Part shown: positions 1-7,818 of the stretch, in pieces | Layout: each line of letters starts with the position of its first letter | Numbering within the stretch: the first letter of the stretch is position 1 | NCBI GenBank assembly: GCA_021372185.1 | Contig: JAJFUY010000071.1 | Span: 1 to 10,599 of the forward strand | Reading direction: 5' to 3' | DNA: 10,599 bases | Origin: Chlamydiales bacterium | GTDB taxonomy: Bacteria > Chlamydiota > Chlamydiia > Chlamydiales > FEN-1388 | Translations under genes and position numbers: made by a program | The notes under the pieces: model-generated | What the model was told of the DNA's origin: nothing | The model's database searches: none | The model's input: the letters and a program-made list of their open reading frames with translations, nothing else

Positions 1-18
1 ACGACGCTCTTCCGATCT
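1..18. other. Illumina TruSeq read-1 adapter remnant
   Basis: These 18 bases are identical to the 3' end of the TruSeq universal adapter as I remember it. They sit exactly at the window edge, as expected when an adapter is left on a contig end. Genomic sequence probably begins at 19. The reading frame of the neighbouring gene stays open through the adapter by chance (TTLFRS), so those residues should not be counted as protein. Confidence 0.9.
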
Positions 19-150
19 GATACACTAGATCGAGCACTGCCTAGCCTAAAAGTAAACCACAAGACAGGCGAAAAAGCCTTCTTCTGGTATGACTCTCGAG
101 ATGACGTCACAGGCGTTAGCGTTAAGCCATTTGGCGCTATCATTAAGTAA
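19..150 (+). CDS. C-terminal fragment of an unrecognised protein
   Basis: This is an open frame entering from the left edge and ending at TAA 148-150, giving about 43 genomic residues. It starts DTLDRALPSLKVNH and ends with residues VSVKPFGAIIK before the stop. The fragment is mixed polar and hydrophobic with an aromatic patch (AFFWYD) and no membrane segment. I do not recognise the family. The only + strand gene in the window, it points into the uvrB operon and is closed by the terminator at 155-192, whose position 5 nt after the stop supports the fragment being a real gene end. The 5' part is missing because the contig ends here, so there is no evidence of a biological truncation. Confidence 0.6.
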   Translation, partial: DTLDRALPSLKVNHKTGEKAFFWYDSRDDVTGVSVKPFGAIIK

Positions 151-154
151 GCAT

Positions 155-192
155 AAAAGGCCATACTCTGTGTTGCAGAGTATGGCCTTTTT
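155..192. terminator. Bidirectional rho-independent terminator
   Basis: A perfect 16-bp stem (155-170 with 176-191) closes a 5-nt loop, TGTTG. It is followed by a T run (188-192) on the + strand and preceded by an A run (155-158), which gives a short U run on the - strand transcript. It lies between two convergent genes, 5 nt after the + strand stop and 35 nt beyond the uvrB stop. It can therefore end transcription from both sides. Confidence 0.9.
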
Positions 193-226
193 CAATTTGA
201 TGCACTTGCCAAAGTTCTCATAAACT

Positions 227-2227
227 CTATGAGAGGGTGAGTTCCATTTGCTCGTATTTGCGCATCATGTCGCGGGCGTGGGCTGCGTCTTCAAAGCGTA
301 GGTCTTTGGCGGCTTTTCTCATGGCTTTATCCCAGTCGGCGATTTTTTTACGCACATCAGAAATGGAGAGATTCTCTTGGTTGGTGTGGGATTGTTTCTT
401 AGCCGTAGGTGCAGCTTCGGTATCTTCTAGGCCTTCTTCTAGTACACTTAAGAGGGTGTTATCGCGGATGACAGTTTTTGGTACGATGCCGTGCTTTTCG
501 TTATACTCTTGCTGGATTTTTCGACGATGTTCGGTGATAGCCACTGTTCGTTTGATTGAACTTGTGATGGTATCGGCGTACATAATTACGCGGCCATTTA
601 CGTTACGCGCCGCCCTTCCACAGGTCTGAATAAGTGAGGTGTCGCTTCTTAAGAAGCCCTCTTTATCAGCATCGAGTATGGCTACAAGTGATACCTCAGG
701 TATGTCTAAGCCTTCACGAAGTAGGTTAATACCTACAAGAACATCAAACACGCCGTTACGTAAGTCGTGGATGATTTTTAGGCGATCTAGAGTTTCAACT
801 TCAGAGTGCAGATAGCGAGCCTTAACACCTAAGTCTGTTAGATAAGTGGCGAGTTCTTCAGCTAAACGCTTGGTTACTGTAGTAACAAGTACGCGTCCGC
901 CCTTTTTGGTTTCAGCATGTATTTCAGCCAGGCAGTCATCCACTTGTGTTGCGGCAGGTCGTATTTCAATTTGCGGATCCAGTAAGCCTGTAGGCCTAAT
1001 AATCTGCTCTACAACGCTGCCACCGGATTCTAACAATTCAAATTCTGACGGTGTAGCAGAAACAAAAATTGTCTGGCCCATCAGGCGCAAAAATTCTTCA
1101 AATTTTAAGGGTCTGTTATCATATGCAGAAGGCAGCCGGAAGCCAAAATCTACAAGAGCCTGCTTTCTTGCTTTATCACCGTTGTACATGGCTCTAAGCT
1201 GCGGTACAGTCTGGTGGGATTCATCAATGAATAACAAATAATCTTTGGGAAAGTAATCTATTAAACAAGGCGATGGCTCACCTGGGTTTCTGCGGCTAAA
1301 GTGACGTGAGTAGTTTTCGATACCCTTGCAAAAGCCCACTTCTTTAATCATTTCAATATCATACATCGTTCGCTGCTGTATGCGCTGGGCCTCTATAAGC
1401 TTGTTTTGCTCATCAAAAAATTTGATCTGGCCTTTACACTCTTCTTTAATAGAATCTATAGCCGAAAGACGGACATTTTCAGGTGTAACATAGTGTGAGC
1501 CTGGAAAAACAAAAACTTCAGGTAGTCGGCGGCGGATTTTACCTGTAAGCGGGTCAAATTCTGATAGACGCTCTACATCATCGCCAAAAAATTCTACTCT
1601 AAATGCAATATCTTCTTCATACGCTGGGAAGATATCTAACACATCACCACGCACCCTAAAATTTTTACGCGCAAAATCGGTATCATTTCGCTCATACTGC
1701 ATATCTACAAGGTGTAAAAGTACATCGTCGCGACGTACCTTCTGGCCCTCTTTTAAATGTAGAGCCATGCCTCGGTAATATTCAGGAGTTCCTAGGCCAT
1801 ATATGCAGCTTACAGAGGCTACAATAATCACATCACGGCGCTCTAATAGTGATCTCGTGGCACTTAGGCGCATCTTGTCAATCTTGTCGTTGATGGCAAA
1901 GTCTTTTTCGATAAACGTATCAGTACGGGCTATGTAGGCCTCTGGCTGGTAGTAATCGTAATACGATACAAAATACTCAACGGCATTGGTGGGAAAGAAG
2001 CTCTGAAATTCTTGATAGAGCTGCGCTGCCAGCGTTTTATTGTGAGCAATAACAAGGGTAGGGCGCTGCTGATTTACAATAACCTGCGCCATGGTATACG
2101 TTTTACCAGAGCCCGTAATGCCAAGCAAAGTTTGCGCCTTCTCATGAGCGTTCAGACCATGAATAAGCGTTTCGATAGCGCGTGGCTGATCGCCCTTTGG
2201 CGTAAAATTTGTGGCTAATTCAAACAT
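227..2227 (-). CDS. uvrB: UvrABC excinuclease subunit B
   Basis: UvrB is the DNA-damage-verifying helicase-like subunit of nucleotide excision repair; it takes damaged DNA from UvrA and recruits UvrC. The 666-residue length is normal for the family. In order one sees the N-terminal FxPKGDQPxAI signature, Walker A GITGSGKT (36-43), the damage-probing beta-hairpin region YYDYYQPEAYIARTDTFIEK (89-108), the Walker B box DESH (335-338), SATPS (390-394), motif VI QTCGRAARN (534-542) and a C-terminal UVR domain (about 622-660) that binds UvrC. The ATG start matches the usual family N-terminus. The trpS stop is 2 nt upstream (TAATTATG) and no Shine-Dalgarno sequence is visible, so translation probably depends on coupling to trpS. 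It is the last gene of the permease-permease-trpS-uvrB operon. The trpS-uvrB neighbourhood recalls Chlamydia. Confidence 0.98.
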   Translation of the reverse strand: MFELATNFTPKGDQPRAIETLIHGLNAHEKAQTLLGITGSGKTYTMAQVIVNQQRPTLVIAHNKTLAAQLYQEFQSFFPTNAVEYFVSYYDYYQPEAYIARTDTFIEKDFAINDKIDKMRLSATRSLLERRDVIIVASVSCIYGLGTPEYYRGMALHLKEGQKVRRDDVLLHLVDMQYERNDTDFARKNFRVRGDVLDIFPAYEEDIAFRVEFFGDDVERLSEFDPLTGKIRRRLPEVFVFPGSHYVTPENVRLSAIDSIKEECKGQIKFFDEQNKLIEAQRIQQRTMYDIEMIKEVGFCKGIENYSRHFSRRNPGEPSPCLIDYFPKDYLLFIDESHQTVPQLRAMYNGDKARKQALVDFGFRLPSAYDNRPLKFEEFLRLMGQTIFVSATPSEFELLESGGSVVEQIIRPTGLLDPQIEIRPAATQVDDCLAEIHAETKKGGRVLVTTVTKRLAEELATYLTDLGVKARYLHSEVETLDRLKIIHDLRNGVFDVLVGINLLREGLDIPEVSLVAILDADKEGFLRSDTSLIQTCGRAARNVNGRVIMYADTITSSIKRTVAITEHRRKIQQEYNEKHGIVPKTVIRDNTLLSVLEEGLEDTEAAPTAKKQSHTNQENLSISDVRKKIADWDKAMRKAAKDLRFEDAAHARDMMRKYEQMELTLS

Positions 2228-2229
2228 AA

Positions 2230-3315
2230 TTACATTATGGGGTGAGGGGCGATATCGTGTTTACCTTTACGATCTCGTGCCATTCTTGAAATTTTATTCC
2301 ATGTTCCGGCTAGGCCCATAAGGCTTTTTACTTCTTTTAGAGTGTCATTTGATTCATCTAGCATTCTAAGCGTGCCTTCATAGACCACTTCTTCTACATA
2401 GCCTTTTTCTTGTTCTAACACTTCACGACGTTTACGAATAGGATCTAAAAATGTGTTAAGGGCATGTATGAGACACTCTTTTACTTCTACATCACCAACA
2501 GAGCCTGCACTATAGCGCTCTTTTAGCAGGGCAACTTCCGCTTTATTTGTGTTAAAAATATCATGATAGATAAATACAGGGTTACCCTCAACCTTACCTG
2601 GTATATGTGCGTGAACGCGGTTAGGGTCGGTATACATGCCACGAACCTTCTTCTCAACAACAGCTGCACTATCAGATAAGAATATGCAGTTGCCAGCAGA
2701 TTTACTCATTTTACCTTGACCATCTGTACCAATTAACGAAGGCACATCGCTCAAAAGCACTTGCGGCATTGGAAAAAACTCACCATACAGTCCGTTAAAG
2801 CGCCTTGCAATATCACGACAAAGCTCTATATGTGCTTCATTATCTTTTCCGACAGGTACTACATCGCTTTTTGTAACAAGAATATCAGCTGACTGAAGCA
2901 CTGGGTAGCCTACAAGCCCAAATGGTATGCTGTCATCTTCCATCTTGGCATTTTTTGCCATTTCTTTGATGCTAGGAAGGCCTTGCAAGCGGTTAATTGT
3001 CACCATCATCTCAAAGATTAAATTAAGCTCATAGATAGCAGGAAGGGCAGATTGAAGATAGATTTTAGATTTTAGTGGGTCAATCCCACAGCTTAAATAA
3101 TCTAACAGCATCTCACGAATATGTGTGCGCGATTCTACAATATCTTCTTTTGATTTTTTAGTAGTGAGCATATGAAGATCTGCTACAAAGAAGTAGCAGT
3201 CATACATATCCTGAAGCTTTAATCTATTTTGAATAGAGCCTACATAGTGCCCAAGATGCAGATATCCCGTTGGACGATCTCCTGAAACTAAGCGCTTTTT
3301 TGGTTTACTATCCAT
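2230..3315 (-). CDS. trpS: Tryptophanyl-tRNA synthetase
   Basis: This class I synthetase charges tRNA-Trp with tryptophan in the cytosol. The 361-residue protein carries the HIGH-type motif HLGH (20-23) within the family block SGDRPTGYLHLGHYVGS, the GKDNEAHIEL segment of TrpRS, and the KMSKS loop (202-206) preceded by TDGQG. An in-frame TTG lies 12 nt further upstream. I chose the ATG at 3315 because GGAG (3322-3325) sits 6 nt before it and the HIGH motif then falls at the usual distance from the N-terminus. The start overlaps the last 8 nt of the upstream permease gene, and the stop lies 2 nt before uvrB, so the gene is translationally embedded in the operon. Its linkage to two aromatic permeases suggests a supply-and-charge unit for tryptophan (inference). 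The protein itself contains a single Trp, near the C-terminus. Confidence 0.97.
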   Translation of the reverse strand: MDSKPKKRLVSGDRPTGYLHLGHYVGSIQNRLKLQDMYDCYFFVADLHMLTTKKSKEDIVESRTHIREMLLDYLSCGIDPLKSKIYLQSALPAIYELNLIFEMMVTINRLQGLPSIKEMAKNAKMEDDSIPFGLVGYPVLQSADILVTKSDVVPVGKDNEAHIELCRDIARRFNGLYGEFFPMPQVLLSDVPSLIGTDGQGKMSKSAGNCIFLSDSAAVVEKKVRGMYTDPNRVHAHIPGKVEGNPVFIYHDIFNTNKAEVALLKERYSAGSVGDVEVKECLIHALNTFLDPIRKRREVLEQEKGYVEEVVYEGTLRMLDESNDTLKEVKSLMGLAGTWNKISRMARDRKGKHDIAPHPIM

Positions 3316-4504
3316 GGAAGACTCCAACTTTAAAACAGGTTTCTAAAACGATAAAAGAAAGGGATATGAGCATAAAAACAATAAGAGCAGGTTTTCCACC
3401 TGGTGCAATTATACCCCCTTTAAGATGTAAACTATAGCGCTTTCTCCAGGTCATTAAAGCAGGAATTATGGCTAACAGCACAACAACACCATAGGCACCG
3501 GCATATTCAAGAGCTGATAAAAAGGCTCTTTTATAAGAGAGCGCAAAATACAACGGCGGCAAAAATGCAACTGCAAACAAGAGTGTTTTAAAGCGAAAAA
3601 CAACATTTTTCTTTAACCCATCTGCCAAAAAGTCAAGCAGGCTCATAGATACACCCAAAAAGGATGTAATGATGGCAAAAAAGGCAAAAAGCGTGCCTAC
3701 ACCTGTAATCCAGTTACTTTGGCTAATTTCTGCTAACACTTCTGCACCGCTCATTCCCTGGCTGTAGGCTGCATCAATACCTGTTAAAGGCACAAGCCCA
3801 AGAGTTGCTAACTGCCAAAAGCAATAGCCAATAAATGGTAGAGCACTTCCTATCCAGATAGCCTTCTCAAGCTTTTTAATGTCATCATGTAGATATGAAG
3901 CAAGGCTTGGAATAACTACATGATACCCAAACGCTGTAAGCACTATAGATAATGACGGAAGCACATACTGCCAGCGGGCCGTTGATAAATTAGCAAGATG
4001 AATGTGCGGTAAAGACACTACCAAAAGCACTCCAAAGCTCACTATAAGCCCAAACATAAATACACGATTAATGGCATCTACGGCTTTTACTCCACGGCGA
4101 AGAAGCAAACTAAACACAATAAGCAAAGGTATAGCACAGACTATTTGAGCCACTCTTACGCCCGTAATATCTTCGCACAAGTCTTGAAACAAAGCCGTGG
4201 TACCTGCAATGTAGGCGGTATTCAGTGCATAGAGCAAAAAGAGGTACGATATACCGCTAATAACTTTACCCCACTTACCAAGTGTATGCTCGGCCATAGT
4301 TACTAAATTAGAATCTTTGGGCAAACTAATCGCCACTTCTAATGTGCAAAGAGCCGCAAATAATAAATAGCCCCAAACAAATCCCATGGCCAAAAGTGAC
4401 GGTAAAAAACCAGCGCGCCCCGTACTTACAGGAAGCGCCAACATTGCCGCTCCGGTGGCGGTGCCAGCAATTAACAAAATGGCGCCAAATAAACGGTTTT
4501 TCAT
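3308..4504 (-). CDS. tyrP: Aromatic amino acid permease, TyrP/Mtr type (second copy)
   Basis: This is an inner-membrane importer of the hydroxy/aromatic amino acid permease family (TyrP, Mtr, TnaB), expected to bring in tyrosine or tryptophan with protons. The 398 residues form about 11 hydrophobic segments. Family blocks include the N-terminal GAILLIAGTATGAAMLALP, the conserved FGYHVVIPSLASYL and the TSFLGVSMSLLDFLADG loop. I prefer the ATG at 4504, giving MKNRLFGAILL, because it aligns with the sister permease (MNKTLGASLL). An alternative ATG at 4513 would overlap that gene by 8 nt and leaves only 1 nt after AGGA. With the chosen start the sister stop is 1 nt upstream (TAGTATG), so coupling is likely. 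The 3' end overlaps trpS by 8 nt. Substrate cannot be told from sequence; the trpS linkage favours tryptophan. Confidence 0.93.
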   Translation of the reverse strand: MKNRLFGAILLIAGTATGAAMLALPVSTGRAGFLPSLLAMGFVWGYLLFAALCTLEVAISLPKDSNLVTMAEHTLGKWGKVISGISYLFLLYALNTAYIAGTTALFQDLCEDITGVRVAQIVCAIPLLIVFSLLLRRGVKAVDAINRVFMFGLIVSFGVLLVVSLPHIHLANLSTARWQYVLPSLSIVLTAFGYHVVIPSLASYLHDDIKKLEKAIWIGSALPFIGYCFWQLATLGLVPLTGIDAAYSQGMSGAEVLAEISQSNWITGVGTLFAFFAIITSFLGVSMSLLDFLADGLKKNVVFRFKTLLFAVAFLPPLYFALSYKRAFLSALEYAGAYGVVVLLAIIPALMTWRKRYSLHLKGGIIAPGGKPALIVFMLISLSFIVLETCFKVGVFHG

Positions 4505-4505
4505 A

Positions 4506-5654
4506 CTAGACATATCCTAACTGGTGGGCAAGTTCGATAAAAAAAACAAAAACTGAAATAGCAAGAATTGAGCCCCAATAAAGTGGGCTCACAATTTTCT
4601 TTTTTGCAGCCATCAGCGCTGGCAATATCCCAAAGATACTTACAGCGCAGATACCACCTGCAAAATCAAGTGCCTCTAAAAAAAGATGTGGATCACTTAA
4701 AGAGAGAAGTAATGGCGGAATCAACACAACGAGTGCCAAAAGCTTGCTCGAGGCCTTTTTGTTTACTTCTTTTAAGCCATCTTTTAAAAAATCTAAAAAG
4801 CTAAATGCTACAGGCAAAAACGAGGTGGCAATAGCTAAAAAGGCAAACCCTTGCGCAAAATGCACGACAGATGTTGAACCTACAGTGTCGGCAAGCACCT
4901 GTGTGACAAGTTCACCTTTTTGTTCTGCCTGCACCCATTCATTAATGCTCGCTTCTGGAACAAGCCCAAAAATTACAAATTCCCACAATAAATAGATGGC
5001 AAGAGAAATAAGGCTACCTATAATAATGGCTTTTCTCAAAGCCTTTGCATCTTGTTTAAGGTACGTTGCAAGTGATGGCAATAGGTTGTGGAACCCAAAA
5101 CAGATAACCAACAGCGGCAATGACGCCCAAGCAGCATGAAAATTGGCTCGCTCTAGTCGTGCTAAGCTTACTGACGGCAAACCAAAGCTTATAAGCAAAA
5201 GATAACAGGCAACCATAGCTAGCAGCAGATACCTATTTAATGAATCAACCAAACGCACGCCTTTAGCAATAGCAAAAAACATTCCCGCCACAAGTACAAT
5301 ACTCGAAACATAAAAATTTATGCCTGTGAAACCAGAAATGATAACCCCTGCAGCTATGATATAAGCGGTCATTATGGCATAAAATAAAAAGGCAAAAAGA
5401 ACCCAGCAAGAGAGCTTACCCCAAGGCCCGAGTGTTTTTTGCGCCATGGTCAGTAAATGAATTTCCTGCGTGTGAAAAGATGAGATCAGCTTTACCATCA
5501 AAAGCCCGGCCGCTGCCATAAAAGCCCAAGCTAAGACAAAGAACACAAACGACGGATAAAACCCGGCTTGAGCCGTTACAACAGGAATTCCAAGCATTCC
5601 TGCCCCAATGCAGCATCCTGCAATTAATAAACTGGCCCCAAGTGTCTTATTCAT
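4506..5654 (-). CDS. tyrP: Aromatic amino acid permease, TyrP/Mtr type (first copy)
   Basis: This is the first gene of the operon and a paralogue of the next one. The 382-residue protein has about 11 membrane segments (roughly 5-28, 34-57, 81-108, 114-131, 142-160, 175-198, 209-231, 266-289, 303-320, 327-350, 358-377). The family signature LLIAGCCIGAGMLGIP (9-24) is near the N-terminus, followed by FGFHNLLPSLATYL (186-199) and the TSFLPVAFSFLDFLKDG loop. It should act as a proton-coupled importer of tyrosine or tryptophan in the inner membrane. The ATG at 5654 follows a weak AGAGA ribosome site, and a perfect TATAAT lies about 41 nt upstream. Tandem TyrP homologues are known to me from Chlamydia. 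The two copies differ clearly in sequence, so they may have different substrate preferences (inference). Confidence 0.94.
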   Translation of the reverse strand: MNKTLGASLLIAGCCIGAGMLGIPVVTAQAGFYPSFVFFVLAWAFMAAAGLLMVKLISSFHTQEIHLLTMAQKTLGPWGKLSCWVLFAFLFYAIMTAYIIAAGVIISGFTGINFYVSSIVLVAGMFFAIAKGVRLVDSLNRYLLLAMVACYLLLISFGLPSVSLARLERANFHAAWASLPLLVICFGFHNLLPSLATYLKQDAKALRKAIIIGSLISLAIYLLWEFVIFGLVPEASINEWVQAEQKGELVTQVLADTVGSTSVVHFAQGFAFLAIATSFLPVAFSFLDFLKDGLKEVNKKASSKLLALVVLIPPLLLSLSDPHLFLEALDFAGGICAVSIFGILPALMAAKKKIVSPLYWGSILAISVFVFFIELAHQLGYV

Positions 5655-5695
5655 GAAATTCTCTAGTAATATAGGAAGCTATTGTGCTTGAGAGC

Positions 5696-5701
5696 ATTAT
5701 A
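5696..5701 (-). promoter_or_regulatory. Candidate -10 box of the permease-trpS-uvrB operon
   Basis: On the - strand this reads TATAAT, a perfect sigma-70-type -10, 41 nt before the first permease ATG. There is no clear TTGACA; the -35 zone is a T-rich stretch (around 5719-5730), as tolerated by chlamydial major sigma factor promoters. The implied leader is about 35 nt, too short for a T-box or similar aminoacyl-tRNA sensor. Confidence 0.5.
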
Positions 5702-5758
5702 CTTGAGCCGCTGAAAAAAGAAAATAACAAGAATTTAAAGAGGATGTTACTTTGTTTT

Positions 5759-5933
<175 letters not shown>

Positions 5934-5968
5934 CACTCAATCCAAAGGTAAATGAATAAACAAAGATT

Positions 5969-7606
5969 TTATTCTAGCCCTAGACGCTCGGCTGTGCGCT
6001 GCTCTTGCCCTAAACGGCCAAGCTCATAGCCGTCATAGTCTACAAACTTAAAGAACCGCTCAAATTGAGGCTCAACGCGGGCAACTTCTTTTGCCATGCA
6101 CTGCGCCACATGTCGATACGATGGATGTCCTGCTGCAGATGAACGTAGTTCACAGAGCCACTGTAGTGCACGAAGGTTGACCGTAAAGTACCAGCGAACA
6201 TTGTAGGCCATTGGCACTACGTATTGGGCTTCTTCGGGAAGTTCCTTGGCAATAGTATCAAAGGCATCTTTTGCCGCGTCTAGTGCATCACAGTAATCTT
6301 GGTGGAGGTTACTGTCGATGAGCTCTTGAGGGAGGTAATAGTCGTAGTTACAGGTAAGAAGCTGACGCTCTTGGGTAAGAATGCGGTGGCGGTGTAAGTC
6401 GCGATAGGCGCCAAAGTCTGCCACAATTTCAAAGGTAAAGGTTGCGTGTTCAAGTGCTCGTGGAGACTTTTGACGGCGGTTTTCTCGCGGTGTGGCCGCC
6501 GCATCTAACACTCGTGCCATATCATCATCAGATAATGTACGAGCATACTCTACAAGTGACTCTAGACTGCAATCTGAATGGCTATATAGCAAGGCTCCGG
6601 CAACTTTATAAATTCCATCCGGGTCATAGGATATGAGGCGAGCACCCGGTGCATCATTACTAAATCCATCAAACGATGTATTTTTGGCTAATGATTTAAG
6701 TTCTGACTGCATAGTTTCTGTAAATTCTGCAAATGTCTTATGGTGCTTGTGGGCGGGTTCTGCACGACGAATAAACGATGGTATAACTTTGTAGAGCTCT
6801 TCATACGAATTTTTAGCAAGCTCTTGAAGTTCTGCTAAGTTTTGGCAGTGCATCTTGTGGATCATATACTCAAAAAATCGCCCATTGCCATAAAAACCCA
6901 TGTTGGTAAGGGTAGCAGCAGGTAGTAAGCCCCGAAGACAGTCTAAAACTTTGGCTCTTAATGCCGCAGTGTAGGCCGTTTTAGAAGTTTCTGCCTCTTT
7001 TGGAAAACGCGTTTCCATAAAGGCTGTAAGGGGTCCAATCAGCTTGGCATAGGTATCAAAGAGCATATTGCAGGTATTGACGTAGAGCGATCTATAGGCC
7101 GATGTCATCAATATTGGCTCGCGATAAAAGAGGTACTCTCCTTTTACCTTTTGGTCAAAGTAGATATAGCGTGTTGATTTTTCTAATGGAGATCCGCCCA
7201 GGCGGCTATCTTCAACGGCTTTTGCCCCAAGCATCGAAATATTTTCTAAAGCAAGGTGCGCACCACCTAATTCTCCAATCGAGTCATCACCATAGCCATC
7301 AAGAATACGATCGTAAAAATTTTGGGCTTTTTTAATAGCAATAAACTGCTGATTAGGATCATCGGCTTCTGCACTTGCGGTAGTGCCTGCAATTTCATTA
7401 AACCCAGTTTCATCAGAATTTGAGATAAACTCCTTCAAAAGAAGCGTGCGCAAGCCCAAAGAAGAACGAGAATAGCGAGAAAAAAGTGCCCCCTTAATGA
7501 CCTCAGGAAGATTCCTGAGCACAAACACAGAACTCTTGGTGTTTGTAACAAAACGCTCTAAGATTTTGATTTGGCTTGGGGTGAATTCTTCGTAATCTTC
7601 TAGCAT
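5969..7606 (-). CDS. thyX: Two-domain flavin-dependent thymidylate synthase
   Basis: ThyX makes dTMP from dUMP using FAD, NADPH and methylene-tetrahydrofolate. Usual ThyX proteins have 220-250 residues; this one has 545 and consists of two ThyX-like halves (about 90-275 and 320-545), a long form I recall from Chlamydia. The first half has EKSTRY (142-147), LRGLLPAATLTN and GNGRFFEYMI. The second has EHATFTFEI (386-394), RHR (406-408) and VNLRALQWLCELR. The canonical RHRxxSxxExSxRY signature is divided: the first half keeps Ser139, Glu142, Ser144, Arg146 and Tyr147 but not RHR, and the second keeps RHR but not the Ser or Arg-Tyr. Composite active sites are likely (inference). The ATG at 7606 follows GAGATGAG. 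The gene appears to be its own unit, bounded by palindromes; I found no convincing promoter. Confidence 0.92.
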   Translation of the reverse strand: MLEDYEEFTPSQIKILERFVTNTKSSVFVLRNLPEVIKGALFSRYSRSSLGLRTLLLKEFISNSDETGFNEIAGTTASAEADDPNQQFIAIKKAQNFYDRILDGYGDDSIGELGGAHLALENISMLGAKAVEDSRLGGSPLEKSTRYIYFDQKVKGEYLFYREPILMTSAYRSLYVNTCNMLFDTYAKLIGPLTAFMETRFPKEAETSKTAYTAALRAKVLDCLRGLLPAATLTNMGFYGNGRFFEYMIHKMHCQNLAELQELAKNSYEELYKVIPSFIRRAEPAHKHHKTFAEFTETMQSELKSLAKNTSFDGFSNDAPGARLISYDPDGIYKVAGALLYSHSDCSLESLVEYARTLSDDDMARVLDAAATPRENRRQKSPRALEHATFTFEIVADFGAYRDLHRHRILTQERQLLTCNYDYYLPQELIDSNLHQDYCDALDAAKDAFDTIAKELPEEAQYVVPMAYNVRWYFTVNLRALQWLCELRSSAAGHPSYRHVAQCMAKEVARVEPQFERFFKFVDYDGYELGRLGQEQRTAERLGLE

Positions 7607-7703
7607 ATTCTCATCTCGTTGTTTAATGCAATAAGACTGCCAAACATGCCTACATTGTGCAAGTGAAAAAACACTAAAGCAGCCTTCCGTGCCCGAATAT
7701 TAA

Positions 7704-7818
7704 ACTTGCCCGTGCCCGTGCCCTTGCCCGTGCCCGATTTTGTATTTGTATTTCCCTTTCTCAAAAACTTTAAAAACAAAAAAATCGGGCAAAGGCAAGG
7801 GCACGGGCACGGGCAAGT
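7704..7818. repeat. Large inverted repeat of GCCCGT words, element B
   Basis: Arms 7704-7741 and 7781-7818 are 38 nt each with two adjacent mismatches. Each arm is made of iterated GCCCGT/GCCCTT hexamers, and the 39-nt AT-rich centre carries no gene. The right arm ends on the first base of the TAA stop (7818-7820) of the HEXXH membrane protein gene, so a transcript would fold immediately after that gene. Another GTGCCCG copy sits at 7689-7695, outside the arms. On the - strand the stem is followed by TTAATATT, only weakly terminator-like. The rest of the 211-nt gap before thyX shows nothing else that I can name. Confidence 0.9.

Noticed and set aside
237..1241. Open + strand frames of about 130 codons inside uvrB, and similar ones in the permease, thyX and helicase genes
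   Set aside because: They are antisense shadows of strongly conserved coding sequence, with no family resemblance and no ribosome sites.
3313..3327. TTG at 3327 as the trpS start
   Set aside because: The ATG at 3315 has GGAG 6 nt upstream, while the TTG would place that GGAG inside the coding sequence and add residues not expected in the family.
5655..5700. T-box or tryptophan attenuator upstream of the permease-trpS operon
   Set aside because: The leader after the TATAAT box is only about 35 nt, and I see neither a Trp-rich leader peptide nor a T-box sequence.
7704..7818. Possible CRISPR array from the repeated GTGCCCG units
   Set aside because: The units are 6 nt and contiguous with no unique spacers; the structure is an inverted repeat, and no cas gene is near.
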